The notes under the pieces: generated by a model
What the model was told of the DNA's origin: nothing
The model's input: the letters and a program-made list of their open reading frames with translations, nothing else
The model's database searches: none
Source: Proteiniborus sp. DW1
Lineage (GTDB): Bacteria; Bacillota; Clostridia; Tissierellales; Proteiniboraceae
Reading direction: 5' to 3'
DNA length: 64,000 nt
NCBI RefSeq assembly: GCF_900095305.1
Contig: NZ_FMDO01000042.1
Location: 1 to 64,000 of the forward strand
Made by a program: the position numbers and the translations under genes
Shown: positions 54,614 to 62,840 of the stretch, in pieces
Numbering within the stretch: position 1 is the first letter of the stretch
Layout of the letters: each line of letters begins with the position of its first letter

Positions 54614-54820
54614 TTAGCATTTCATTACAGAATACACAATTGTACTAACAACAACACCTGCGCTGCACCATCCGCTGCTTATAGTAACAGTTTTTAGACA
54701 AGGTACTGAAGATGTTAGTGGATTTGCACCACCTTGAGATGCAGCCATTTCTTCAAGTGACAATTCTTCAAATGCTTTTCCTACTAACTTTTCGTCATAT
54801 ATGCAATAAGTATTTTTCAT
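54614..54820 (-). CDS. Two-peptide lanthipeptide precursor, long (cytolysin L-like)
   Basis: 68 aa starting at ATG 54820 behind AAAAAAGGAGG. The leader FEELSLEEM (18-26) ends SQGG at 30-31, a double-glycine cut site for the C39 exporter. The core contains three Cys: C41, C52 and C68. The motifs SSVPC and SSGWC both have two adjacent Ser followed by two residues and Cys, and the C-terminal ring is SVMKC. This matches the three-ring pattern of the cytolysin large subunit (TTPVC, SSAAC, SLKHC). Hydrophobic Val/Ile stretches suggest membrane action. It lies 55 nt after lanM. Confidence 0.92.
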   Translation of the reverse strand: MKNTYCIYDEKLVGKAFEELSLEEMAASQGGANPLTSSVPCLKTVTISSGWCSAGVVVSTIVYSVMKC

Positions 54821-54836
54821 AATATCCTCCTTTTTT

Positions 54837-54863
54837 AACCTGCACTGCATCTAAGATACCAAC
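54837..54863. repeat. Upstream arm of inverted repeat around precursor genes
   Basis: A 27-nt element in the gap between lanM and the long precursor, complementary to 54370-54396. On the minus strand it ends just before the AAAAAAGGAGG ribosome site of the long precursor. Confidence 0.9.
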
Positions 54864-54874
54864 TATATTACATT

Positions 54875-57800
54875 TTAAATGCTTAAAGTATATACATTTG
54901 ATGTATCTTGTGGGCTTAATAATCTTATGTATTGATATGCAATTCCTGTCAAACCTGTAAATAAGCTTAAATTTGGTATTTCTGGCAATGAGTTCACATT
55001 ATATTTTTGGTTTTTATTATAGTAATATAATATTGAGGATACTCTTTGATTCAATTTTTCATTAATTTCATTAATATCAATGTCTAAAGATAACTGCTTA
55101 ATCAAATTCAAAAATTCAATATCTCCAAGATTACCATGGCAAATACAATCATCCCCCTTTAGATTCTCAGGAATGTTTTTAATTATTTGAATTAAATCTC
55201 TTCTATAGATACTGTTAAATTCATATATTTCTGTATCTATTAGAGCTATACCCCATCCTGTAGCACCCCAGCACCATTTGAATTCTTTAGACAAACCATA
55301 TCTTTCTCTTTGTAAGTCAAATAGCTCAAGTGCTTTATGCTTATAAACAGAATTTTGAATATACTGATATGCTCTTAATAATGAAGTTGCAATTCCTACA
55401 CACCCATGTGCAAACCCTTCCTTCAACTCTTCTCTTTCCATCTCTTGCAATACAACTAAATTATCTGCTATCTGTCCTATTAGCTCTAAATATCTATTGT
55501 TTTTTGTAACCTTATATGTTTCGCATGTAAGTGCTAAAATTCCTGCCAAACCGCCAATCCAATCAAGATTTTTGATGTTATTCAGGTTTTCTTCCAAATC
55601 GTTCATTGCTGTATCTATGTATCTGGTATACTGTGAATGCCCTTGAAAGTTCAATTCAGATAGTACAGGAAATACTAAAGATAATTTACCAGTATAAGCA
55701 GCAAAATTATAATTATATTTGGTATTAAAAACAACGGAATTAATAATTTTATCATAAGCGTTTTTATATCTCTGTTCATTTGTCAATTTATACAACTCTA
55801 TAAAGAGTAATGCCAAACCTGCTTGGCCTGAATACAGACTCTCATCCATCGCCTCAACCTTCCAAGCATTATCAGACAAATTAATTGCTGGCCAAGACAG
55901 TTGATCCCTAGCTTCATAGCTCTTGCTAAGAATGTAATCTCCTATTTTCAATACTTCAGTCATTAGTGCATTAGAATTTTCTTTAACTATATTTACTAAA
56001 GGAACTCTCTCCTTTTTTCCTTTGTTATATTTTTCATCGTAAAGCCCTAAACAAACTTTTATTATAGAAAGCTCCCTATTGATATCTTTTACAGATAAAT
56101 TTTTTATTCTATTTTTTACCTTGTCAAATCCAGATATAGGAAAATAGTTTTTTATACTATTATTATGGCTATCAATTAAATCTAAAGAATTTGTAAGTGT
56201 ATAAAATATAGGAATATCACCATAAATCAAGTCTTTATTTTCACTAATTGATATTTTTCTTTCCTTATGTGGAAATGCCCATAAATTTTCCAGTAGCTTT
56301 TCTCTAAGGAGCATGTCCCGACAATATACGGGATGATTTGAGTATTTTAACAATGTGCCGTATGAGTCAGTATTCTTTACAACTATTCTTACTTTCTTAT
56401 TTAAAAAAACATTTAGGATTCCATCATCTGAAAGTATTTCATTTTTATTATTAATTATAAAATGCATAAAATCACAAAAACCGTCTAATATATCTTCTCT
56501 ATATTCAATAAAGTCTACAGTTTCGTTTTTTAGTTTCGGTAGATTATTTGAACCTGGCCGTACATATTCAACATATTCATATTTCATATCTATTGAATTT
56601 AAATTTGAAAGTGAAAGAATCTTATACGGTAACTTAATTTCCCTTCCATTTAATGCACTTATATCTATTCCCTTTCTATCTTTATCCATAAAAGCTATAG
56701 TAGGTAAAAGAGCTGTATTCTGAACAGAATTAAATATATAATCATATGCCACCTTACTATTAGCTGATTCAGGGACTTCATACTGTCTGTCACTTTGTAT
56801 TATCGTTTCTACATCAATTATAATAGGATATTCTCCATGAGCAATTAGATTTTCCAAATGAAGATCATTTGCACTTAAAATATGAGCTAATCCCAAGATA
56901 TACCCAAATCTTTTATAGTACTGTTTTATCTCACTAAATGATTCACATGGTAGCTGTTCTACAAACTCCTCAAATGAATAATCTTCTTCATATATCCCCT
57001 TGTACGTTTTTATCTCTAAAAGACTACTTTTTTCATTAATCCATTCTATAAACAAATTAAATGACTCAGTTATAGAATGATTTCTAGGTTTATATACGAC
57101 TTTATCATGATCAAAACTAAATATGATTACACTTCTTCCTTTGTCATGAGAATCTCCAGCAGAAAGTCTAATATCTGATAAAAAGTTTGAATTAGAATTT
57201 ATGAATCCTAATTCAACTAGTCTAGTAAAATTCTGTTCTAATCTATTTAGTGATTCTTTTATAAAGTCAATGCTATAGCTTGTCCTTACTATCGATAATC
57301 TAGTGCACACAATATACCTTGAATAAAAACTATTAAATTCTTCAATGTTATTGAATCTATTAACTAAGTATTCAATAAATTTTTCTGAAGGCTCACTGCT
57401 AGGAAAATCAAAGTTTACCGCAAACTCATTCATATCAACTATAATAACTTTTGAAAAAATATTAATAATCTCTTCAACATAAGTTTGTATAATTTTCTGA
57501 ATGACAACTTCTGATATTTTATATTTCTTGATAGAACTCATTATATTGTTTAGTTCTTTCTTATAATATAAGATAAATGGGTGGACAATATATGCAATAT
57601 CCAATAAATCTGTAGATTTTATACTCTCAATGTCTTGGTAGTTAGATAAAATATCGTAGTATAGCTGTACCCATTCTTCTTTAGTTACTATTTCATTGAT
57701 CTTCTCAGCTTCTTTTAGGGATAGTTCAGATAGACACTCATTAAATACTTCTTTAGAAAATCCCCTTGTTCTAAGCATAATATCAAAATCATCATCCGAT

Positions 57801-57925
57801 ACTAAGTTCTTCTTTTGCTTCCACTTTTTAATATAGTTTTCTTTAGTAGGTTCCTTACCTATTATAGAATAGTAATATTTCCTTTCTTCCAAAGTTAAGC
57901 TATCAACTAAATTATCAAGCTTCAT
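54875..57925 (-). CDS. lanM: Class II lanthipeptide synthetase LanM
   Basis: A 1016-aa bifunctional enzyme that phosphorylates and dehydrates Ser/Thr and then cyclises with Cys. The N-terminal dehydratase (DUF4135-like, about 90-620) includes DIRLSAGDSHDKGRSV, VYKPRNHS and HLENLIAHGEYP. The C-terminal LanC-like domain (about 680-1016) keeps its zinc ligands: Cys in WCWGATGWG and Cys-His in CICHGNLGD. The gene is intact. Start ATG 57925 after AAGGAGGTG. Unlike the enterococcal cyl operon, lanM precedes the precursors. Confidence 0.97.
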   Translation of the reverse strand: MKLDNLVDSLTLEERKYYYSIIGKEPTKENYIKKWKQKKNLVSDDDFDIMLRTRGFSKEVFNECLSELSLKEAEKINEIVTKEEWVQLYYDILSNYQDIESIKSTDLLDIAYIVHPFILYYKKELNNIMSSIKKYKISEVVIQKIIQTYVEEIINIFSKVIIVDMNEFAVNFDFPSSEPSEKFIEYLVNRFNNIEEFNSFYSRYIVCTRLSIVRTSYSIDFIKESLNRLEQNFTRLVELGFINSNSNFLSDIRLSAGDSHDKGRSVIIFSFDHDKVVYKPRNHSITESFNLFIEWINEKSSLLEIKTYKGIYEEDYSFEEFVEQLPCESFSEIKQYYKRFGYILGLAHILSANDLHLENLIAHGEYPIIIDVETIIQSDRQYEVPESANSKVAYDYIFNSVQNTALLPTIAFMDKDRKGIDISALNGREIKLPYKILSLSNLNSIDMKYEYVEYVRPGSNNLPKLKNETVDFIEYREDILDGFCDFMHFIINNKNEILSDDGILNVFLNKKVRIVVKNTDSYGTLLKYSNHPVYCRDMLLREKLLENLWAFPHKERKISISENKDLIYGDIPIFYTLTNSLDLIDSHNNSIKNYFPISGFDKVKNRIKNLSVKDINRELSIIKVCLGLYDEKYNKGKKERVPLVNIVKENSNALMTEVLKIGDYILSKSYEARDQLSWPAINLSDNAWKVEAMDESLYSGQAGLALLFIELYKLTNEQRYKNAYDKIINSVVFNTKYNYNFAAYTGKLSLVFPVLSELNFQGHSQYTRYIDTAMNDLEENLNNIKNLDWIGGLAGILALTCETYKVTKNNRYLELIGQIADNLVVLQEMEREELKEGFAHGCVGIATSLLRAYQYIQNSVYKHKALELFDLQRERYGLSKEFKWCWGATGWGIALIDTEIYEFNSIYRRDLIQIIKNIPENLKGDDCICHGNLGDIEFLNLIKQLSLDIDINEINEKLNQRVSSILYYYNKNQKYNVNSLPEIPNLSLFTGLTGIAYQYIRLLSPQDTSNVYTLSI

Positions 57926-57941
57926 TTTGCACCTCCTTAAT

Positions 57942-59009
57942 TTATTTGTAAGTATTCCAAATAGCTATATATAGGTTTTTTTCTGTGCTTAACTCATTTT
58001 CGCAGTTCTTAAAGAAACTTTCATCATTTATATTCTTTAAAAATATATATTTTTCAATCATATTAATCTCAGTTTTTCTTAATAAACTAGGGTTAAGAAA
58101 TTCTAGAAAACTATTATTCATACTAGTATCTTTTATTATCAGGTTCATATATAAAATGAAGTAAAAAAACATATTTTGATTTTTATTCTTTTGTGTATTA
58201 TGAGAATCGTGAGCATTTGTCAAAATCACTTTCTTAAAATAATCTACAGTATTATCATGCAAAACTGACTTTCCCAAAATCAAAGAACTCAAAATCAAAA
58301 CAGAAATATTATATTTTTTGAAAATAGAACTTGAACCATTTTTAATCAAAAAATTGATTTCATCAGCCATAATTGTTGATAAATATTCTAGATTATTTTT
58401 ATTTATTTGAGATTTAGGCAGCATCAATTCTTGCATAATTGCCATTTGTGCAAAAAAAGTCATATCTCTATTCATACTGAATGCATTTAGCACATCCCCA
58501 AGAAGTGAAGTTATGAGAATTAACAAGGAAATAATAAAAGATATTATCCAGATAACATGATTTGAGATTTTAAAGCAAAAGTACATGAAAATCGTAATAA
58601 TCAAGCTTACCAAAGGTCCGCCATATGATGTCATTAGTAATTTCTCTTTATACTTTTTGAGACTTAGTTTGTTACTTATATTATTATCTGAAAAAGTTTT
58701 TAAAGTACCACCAACTTCTTTATATGGTAAATGAAATTCATATCTATGCAGAGTATTTTTTTTAGAAAAATGTATGTTTATAAATGATAAATATATTGCT
58801 GCAACATCCAATGATGCAATTCTTGCTGAAATGTAATGACCTAACTCATGAATATCAACTTGAATATAGTAAATGAAATATGTAATTACAGCATATAAAA
58901 TGACCTTTCCAATATTCCTTAAATGGCCCATAGGATATACCATGTATATTAGAAGAGCTATACTAAGGAAAAGAAGTAATTTGGATACAAACCTAGATGA
59001 TATTTTCAC
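57942..59009 (-). CDS. M50-like membrane metalloprotease of lanthipeptide locus
   Basis: A 355-aa polytopic membrane protein with about five to six TM helices. The zinc motif HELGH is at residues 54-58 inside a TM helix. A second M50-like feature is SYGGPLVS near 142. The DG-type third ligand site is replaced by GDVLNAFSMNRD, where GDxxN may substitute. Its operon position between transporter genes and lanM suggests leader processing, immunity or maturation, but no direct evidence fixes the role. Start GTG 59009 follows AAGGGTGAT better than the upstream in-frame codon. Confidence 0.65.
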   Translation of the reverse strand: MKISSRFVSKLLLFLSIALLIYMVYPMGHLRNIGKVILYAVITYFIYYIQVDIHELGHYISARIASLDVAAIYLSFINIHFSKKNTLHRYEFHLPYKEVGGTLKTFSDNNISNKLSLKKYKEKLLMTSYGGPLVSLIITIFMYFCFKISNHVIWIISFIISLLILITSLLGDVLNAFSMNRDMTFFAQMAIMQELMLPKSQINKNNLEYLSTIMADEINFLIKNGSSSIFKKYNISVLILSSLILGKSVLHDNTVDYFKKVILTNAHDSHNTQKNKNQNMFFYFILYMNLIIKDTSMNNSFLEFLNPSLLRKTEINMIEKYIFLKNINDESFFKNCENELSTEKNLYIAIWNTYK

Positions 59010-59024
59010 TCTTATCACCCTTAT

Positions 59025-59675
59025 CTAGATATTACTTGTATAATAAGTCCGCAATGACACCATATAGGATATGATAATGCAGCCTAAGCTAAAAACACCC
59101 AATAAAATTGTTAAATAGCTTGCTGACCATGTTATTGCAGTATTTAGAAATGTATGAACTAAATCATGATTGAAAATATAAAATAAATAGCCTGCTAAAA
59201 CTAGCAGCATCACAAACCCGTTCATCACTGTACTCGATGTATAGGCTATTACAGCAGTAAATGCAAATATTATGATGCCAATAAATAATCCATTCAGAAA
59301 ACTTAGTATTACTGTAGATAACACAGTCCCTTTCATCAGAATCAAAAAAATATTCAATATAACTGTACAAGCAATGCTAATTAACGAGATACTGAATACA
59401 GATAAATACCTACTAAGAACAATCTTTGCTCTACTTATAGGATAGGTGATAACTCTCTTGTCCACATTATACTTTCTGTCTATTTCTCTTAAATCAATGC
59501 AGATTGTCATCATGGCTATAGGTAAGTTAACAGAGTTTATCATCATTTTTATAAATTCAACATTATCAACTAAAAATATTAAGAACAATAATGGGGCATA
59601 TATAATCAGAACTTTTAAGAAGCTGACATTTTTTCTAGAATAAGCAATAAAATCTTTTATTATTAACCCTTGCAT
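59025..59675 (-). CDS. ABC transporter permease (immunity/export)
   Basis: A 216-aa ABC-2-type membrane subunit with six predicted TM helices. Together with the ATPase it probably forms a LanFE-type self-protection pump that expels the peptide from the producing membrane; the family does not distinguish immunity from other export. It overlaps the ATPase gene by 13 nt. Confidence 0.8.
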   Translation of the reverse strand: MQGLIIKDFIAYSRKNVSFLKVLIIYAPLLFLIFLVDNVEFIKMMINSVNLPIAMMTICIDLREIDRKYNVDKRVITYPISRAKIVLSRYLSVFSISLISIACTVILNIFLILMKGTVLSTVILSFLNGLFIGIIIFAFTAVIAYTSSTVMNGFVMLLVLAGYLFYIFNHDLVHTFLNTAITWSASYLTILLGVFSLGCIIISYMVSLRTYYTSNI

Positions 59676-60529
59676 TGAGTTTCTCCTTTCCCTATAAGTA
59701 GGATAATGTCCTCTATGTCTGGATTTTCAATTAATAACTTGGGATACGTATTTTGCACTTTTTCTATATCTTTAACCAATACATTAATTTTATAGTTCAT
59801 CTTTCTATAAGATATTATATATGCTGGATCAATATCATGAAAATCTGAAGTCGTGCATCTAACAATTCCATAATTACAAAGTATATTTTTTTTATCTTCT
59901 TCTAACATCACCTTACCTTTGTGTATGAAAATTATTTTATCTGCTATTTTATCTAGATCACTTACTATATGCGAAGAAAATAATACAGTATGATCTTTAT
60001 TTTGGACATAATCGGTTAAAATTTCCAGTATATCATCTCTCATAAGTGGATCTAAGCCTGAGGTCGCCTCATCTAAAATTAATAACTCGGGGTTTGTAGC
60101 TAAAGCTAGGGCAAAGTTAAATTTGACTTTCATACCCCTAGAGTAATTTCCTACTTTTTTCTCTAAGGGTAAATCAAATAACTTTACATAATAAAAAAAA
60201 TCTTGACTGCTCCATTTTTTGTATATCCCCTTCATCATTGTATTATAGTCCCTAGGAAAAAAATCATCTATTAAAAGAGGCTCATCCATGACAAGATATA
60301 ACTTCTCTAAAACTTCTTCTTTTCGCTTATCAGCTTTTTTCCCGTCAATTAATATTTCCCCAGAATCAGGCTCTAAAGAACCAGTGATAAGATTAATTAA
60401 TGTAGTTTTACCAGCTCCATTTTCTCCTACTAATCCTGTAATTAAGCCTTTTGGTACTTTGATACTCACATTATCTAGTTTGAACCCTTCAAAACTTTTA
60501 TTTAAATCTATAACTTCAATAGCATTCAA
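59663..60529 (-). CDS. ABC transporter ATP-binding protein (LanF-like)
   Basis: A 288-aa ATPase. Walker A GENGAGKTTL, signature YSRGMKVKF and Walker B LLILDEATSGLD are intact; the C-terminal 80 aa are typical of lantibiotic-immunity and bacitracin-type ABC pumps. First gene of the operon. I prefer TTG at 60527-60529, 4 nt after AAGGGGTGA; the in-frame GTG nine bases up overlaps that site. Confidence 0.88.
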   Translation of the reverse strand: MNAIEVIDLNKSFEGFKLDNVSIKVPKGLITGLVGENGAGKTTLINLITGSLEPDSGEILIDGKKADKRKEEVLEKLYLVMDEPLLIDDFFPRDYNTMMKGIYKKWSSQDFFYYVKLFDLPLEKKVGNYSRGMKVKFNFALALATNPELLILDEATSGLDPLMRDDILEILTDYVQNKDHTVLFSSHIVSDLDKIADKIIFIHKGKVMLEEDKKNILCNYGIVRCTTSDFHDIDPAYIISYRKMNYKINVLVKDIEKVQNTYPKLLIENPDIEDIILLIGKGETQCKG

Positions 60530-60672
60530 TACTATCACCCCTTAGAACATCTTTTACATTTTTGCAAAGCTCCATAAATTGCTAGATTATAAGTTCTAAA
60601 ATAAGCTTTTTATAAAGAGATAAAACAAGAGAAATAGACATTTAACTACACTTGTACTAATTGCTTGTCATT

Positions 60673-60701
60673 ATAATATCATCATGATATTGACTTAACA
60701 A
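60673..60701 (-). promoter_or_regulatory. Predicted promoter of the lanthipeptide operon
   Basis: On the minus strand TTGTTA (60696-60701) is 17 bp from TATTAT (60673-60678) in the sequence GATATTATAATG. The -10 lies 35 nt outside the 30-bp dyad, the same distance as on the other side. The weak -35 fits activator dependence. Confidence 0.55.
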
Positions 60702-60713
60702 GATATTCCAGCC

Positions 60714-60787
60714 AAACAGCATTTCAAATGGAATAAACAACATATTTTTTTTGCAAAATGTCGTTTGTTCCATTTAGAATGCTGTTT
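60714..60787. promoter_or_regulatory. Divergent regulatory dyad with four ATGYYGTTT half-sites
   Basis: Arms 60714-60743 and 60758-60787 are 30-bp inverted repeats with 26 matches around a T-rich 14-bp centre. Each arm contains two ATGYYGTTT elements with a 21-bp period: plus strand at 60758 and 60779, minus strand at 60735-60743 and 60714-60722. Two helical-turn-spaced copies are the usual target of LytTR regulators such as AgrA. It probably controls both the lanthipeptide operon and agrBD. Confidence 0.75.
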
Positions 60788-60822
60788 ATCAATTTTCTAT
60801 AGGTTTTATCGAACTTGTATGA

Positions 60823-60828
60823 TATTAT
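60823..60828 (+). promoter_or_regulatory. Predicted -10 of agrBD
   Basis: GATATTAT at 60821-60828 mirrors the same octamer on the minus-strand side (60673-60680), each 33 nt from its dyad arm. No -35 consensus is present (TAGGTT), consistent with an activator-dependent promoter. Confidence 0.5.
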
Positions 60829-60861
60829 CCTAGAAAAGATACTTGGGTTAGGGTGATAATA

Positions 60862-61458
60862 TTGATAGGCTTTGCAGTAGACAAGATTCATGATTACTTT
60901 GCAAGTCAAGTTTATCTTTCGGAAAATGATAGTATCAAATTAAAGTATATTCTCAAAGTTATTTTGAATGAACTATCAAAATTAATTATTTTGTTTTTTA
61001 TCTTTTTTATGGTTAATAATGGAATTAATTATATCTACTGTCTAACTTCTTTGATTCCTCTTAGGACATATATAGGGGGCATACATTATAAAACATACAC
61101 AGGGTGCCTAATCTTTAGCGGAGTATTTATATATGTCTCTATATATTTATCAAGCCACCTATCCATTAACTACTTCACTGCAATGATACAGTTTATTTTT
61201 TCATTACTAATAATAGTTGCACTAGCCCCTATTATTTCGAAAAGCAGACCTATTTATAATAGAAGAAAAAAAATGTATTTTAAACTCATAAGTATTCTTA
61301 TAGTACTTTTCCATTTCACAGCATACTTTTCTACAAAAAACAACCCATACTTTACTCAATCTATATGGGTTATTACTCTACAATCTATTCAGTTAATAAT
61401 TGCGAAAGGAGGGTTACTGTATGAAAACTCAAAAAACATTCTTAACAAAAGCAATTAA
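60862..61458 (+). CDS. agrB: AgrB-like accessory gene regulator protein B
   Basis: A 198-aa polytopic membrane peptidase that processes the AgrD pheromone precursor. Six hydrophobic segments are visible. The AgrB motif LRTYIGGIHYKTYTGC contains the conserved His; the catalytic Cys is present in TGCLIF. TTG at 60862 follows TTAGGGTGAT with good spacing; an in-frame GTG at 60853 lies inside that site. It overlaps agrD by 38 nt. Confidence 0.93.
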   Translation: MIGFAVDKIHDYFASQVYLSENDSIKLKYILKVILNELSKLIILFFIFFMVNNGINYIYCLTSLIPLRTYIGGIHYKTYTGCLIFSGVFIYVSIYLSSHLSINYFTAMIQFIFSLLIIVALAPIISKSRPIYNRRKKMYFKLISILIVLFHFTAYFSTKNNPYFTQSIWVITLQSIQLIIAKGGLLYENSKNILNKSN

Positions 61459-61576
61459 AGTGTTTTGTAGCTTTCTTGTTATGCTTGCACCTATAGCACT
61501 ATCCCAAACAGCCTGTTGGTTTCTATGGGGTGAACCTGACTGCCCTGAATGTTTGAAGCAAGAAGTTAGCTCTTAG
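61421..61576 (+). CDS. agrD: AgrD-like cyclic peptide pheromone precursor
   Basis: A 51-aa precursor starting at ATG 61421 behind AAAGGAGGG. The amphipathic N-terminal leader (about 1-28) is followed by TACWFLWGEPDCPECLK. The predicted thiolactone peptide is the five-residue ring CWFLW (residues 32-36), with Cys32 joining Trp36; the following GEPDCPECL corresponds to the conserved acidic AgrB recognition tail. Ring size and flank fit other clostridial AgrD peptides, but the exact cuts are inferred. Its end overlaps the convergent agrC stop by 11 nt. Confidence 0.88.
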   Translation: MKTQKTFLTKAIKVFCSFLVMLAPIALSQTACWFLWGEPDCPECLKQEVSS

Positions 61577-62840
61577 TAGTTATTTTAAAAACAACATAGT
61601 TTTCATTGTTGTACCTATCATTACGTACGCTTATTTCTCCTTTATATTTGCTAACTATTTCTCTTACATTGGTTAGTCCATAACCTCTACATTTATTTTC
61701 TTTTGTCGAAAAACCTTTTTGGAAAATGCTATTTATGATTTCGTACTTAAGATATGGATGTTTGTTCTTGACTTCGATAACATTCATATCTTTATTTTTT
61801 GATAAAATTAACTCCACAGAATTCTCTTCAACTCCTGTTTCAAATGCATTATTGATTAGATTGCCTATCACTTCTACTAACTCATAATCTAACATTCTAG
61901 TTGAAAAGTCATAGTCGCTAATAGTTATTTTAAAATCTATCCCCATCTCTTTCGCTACCTTTAATTTACTATAAAGAAAGCCTGCCAATACTTTATTATG
62001 AAGCTTTATCAAATTTCCCAAATCATTTTGGCTCTCTATCTGACTGCTATACTTAGTCATTGATTTTACAATCCCCTCATAGTCCGTATTAATTGAAATC
62101 ATCATTTTTAATGCCTGAATATGATTATCATATTCATGTTGACGCTTCCTCAATTCATCAATTAGTTGATCAATGACTGATAAATATTTCTCATATATCT
62201 GTAGCTGTCGCTCCATATACTCTTCTCTTAAGCCCTTTTTTAGTATAACTAGGTTCACAAACATAACCCCTAAAAATAATATAAATATACTAATAATATT
62301 ATTTAAAATCCCCTCTAAATCAATATACCAGTAAAATAGAATAGAAATTAGCAAGCATAATAAGTTTAAAGTCAAAGCTTTAATGGTCTTGTTATTTTTA
62401 TGAATGAAATTAAAAATTAAATCTATAGGTAAATATTTGCTTACAAATGCAACCATACCAAAAGATATAGTCTGTGATATCACTCCAGAAAAAAAAGAGT
62501 ATTCAACCTTTCCTGTAAGAATTTCTAAAATACCCACTATTAAAAATTGTATAAATACAACAATAATAATACTTAAAATATGAATATAGGTAGTTTCGAT
62601 AACACTTCTTTTATATAGATGACGAGCCACCATCCACATTAGTACTGTTGTTATGATAAAGCTATGTTGTTTAGATATAAAACTACCAAAAATAGCAGTA
62701 GCAAATGATAAAATTAATATGTATATTAGGCATATTTTCTTATTTAACTCTTGAAAATTTAACAATTTTCTTGATACCAGAATATACCCAGTAATGTCAA
62801 ATACTCCCATTAAGGCATGCTGTATCATTGTCATATCCAT
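61566..62840 (-). CDS. agrC: AgrC-like sensor histidine kinase
   Basis: A 424-aa receptor kinase. Six or seven TM helices (about 1-200) form the peptide-sensing part. A coiled linker follows, with His235 in RQHEYDNHIQALK, the phospho-acceptor of HPK10-type kinases. The GHKL ATPase lies at the end (NLINNAFETG, GYGLTNVREIV). Coupled to agrA by a short overlap. Its convergent placement against agrBD differs from the single agrBDCA operon of staphylococci. Confidence 0.93.
   Translation of the reverse strand: MDMTMIQHALMGVFDITGYILVSRKLLNFQELNKKICLIYILILSFATAIFGSFISKQHSFIITTVLMWMVARHLYKRSVIETTYIHILSIIIVVFIQFLIVGILEILTGKVEYSFFSGVISQTISFGMVAFVSKYLPIDLIFNFIHKNNKTIKALTLNLLCLLISILFYWYIDLEGILNNIISIFILFLGVMFVNLVILKKGLREEYMERQLQIYEKYLSVIDQLIDELRKRQHEYDNHIQALKMMISINTDYEGIVKSMTKYSSQIESQNDLGNLIKLHNKVLAGFLYSKLKVAKEMGIDFKITISDYDFSTRMLDYELVEVIGNLINNAFETGVEENSVELILSKNKDMNVIEVKNKHPYLKYEIINSIFQKGFSTKENKCRGYGLTNVREIVSKYKGEISVRNDRYNNENYVVFKITTKS

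Noticed and set aside
51349..60538. A CylA-like subtilisin or a CylI-like immunity gene in the lanthipeptide operon
   Set aside because: No Asp/His/Ser protease motifs or a matching small CAAX-like protein were found; only the M50-like protein and ABC pump could fill these roles.
60724..60909. 61-codon minus-strand frame across the agr-lan control region
   Set aside because: It overlaps the dyad, both regulatory half-sites and the agrB start, with no ribosome site; an accidental frame.
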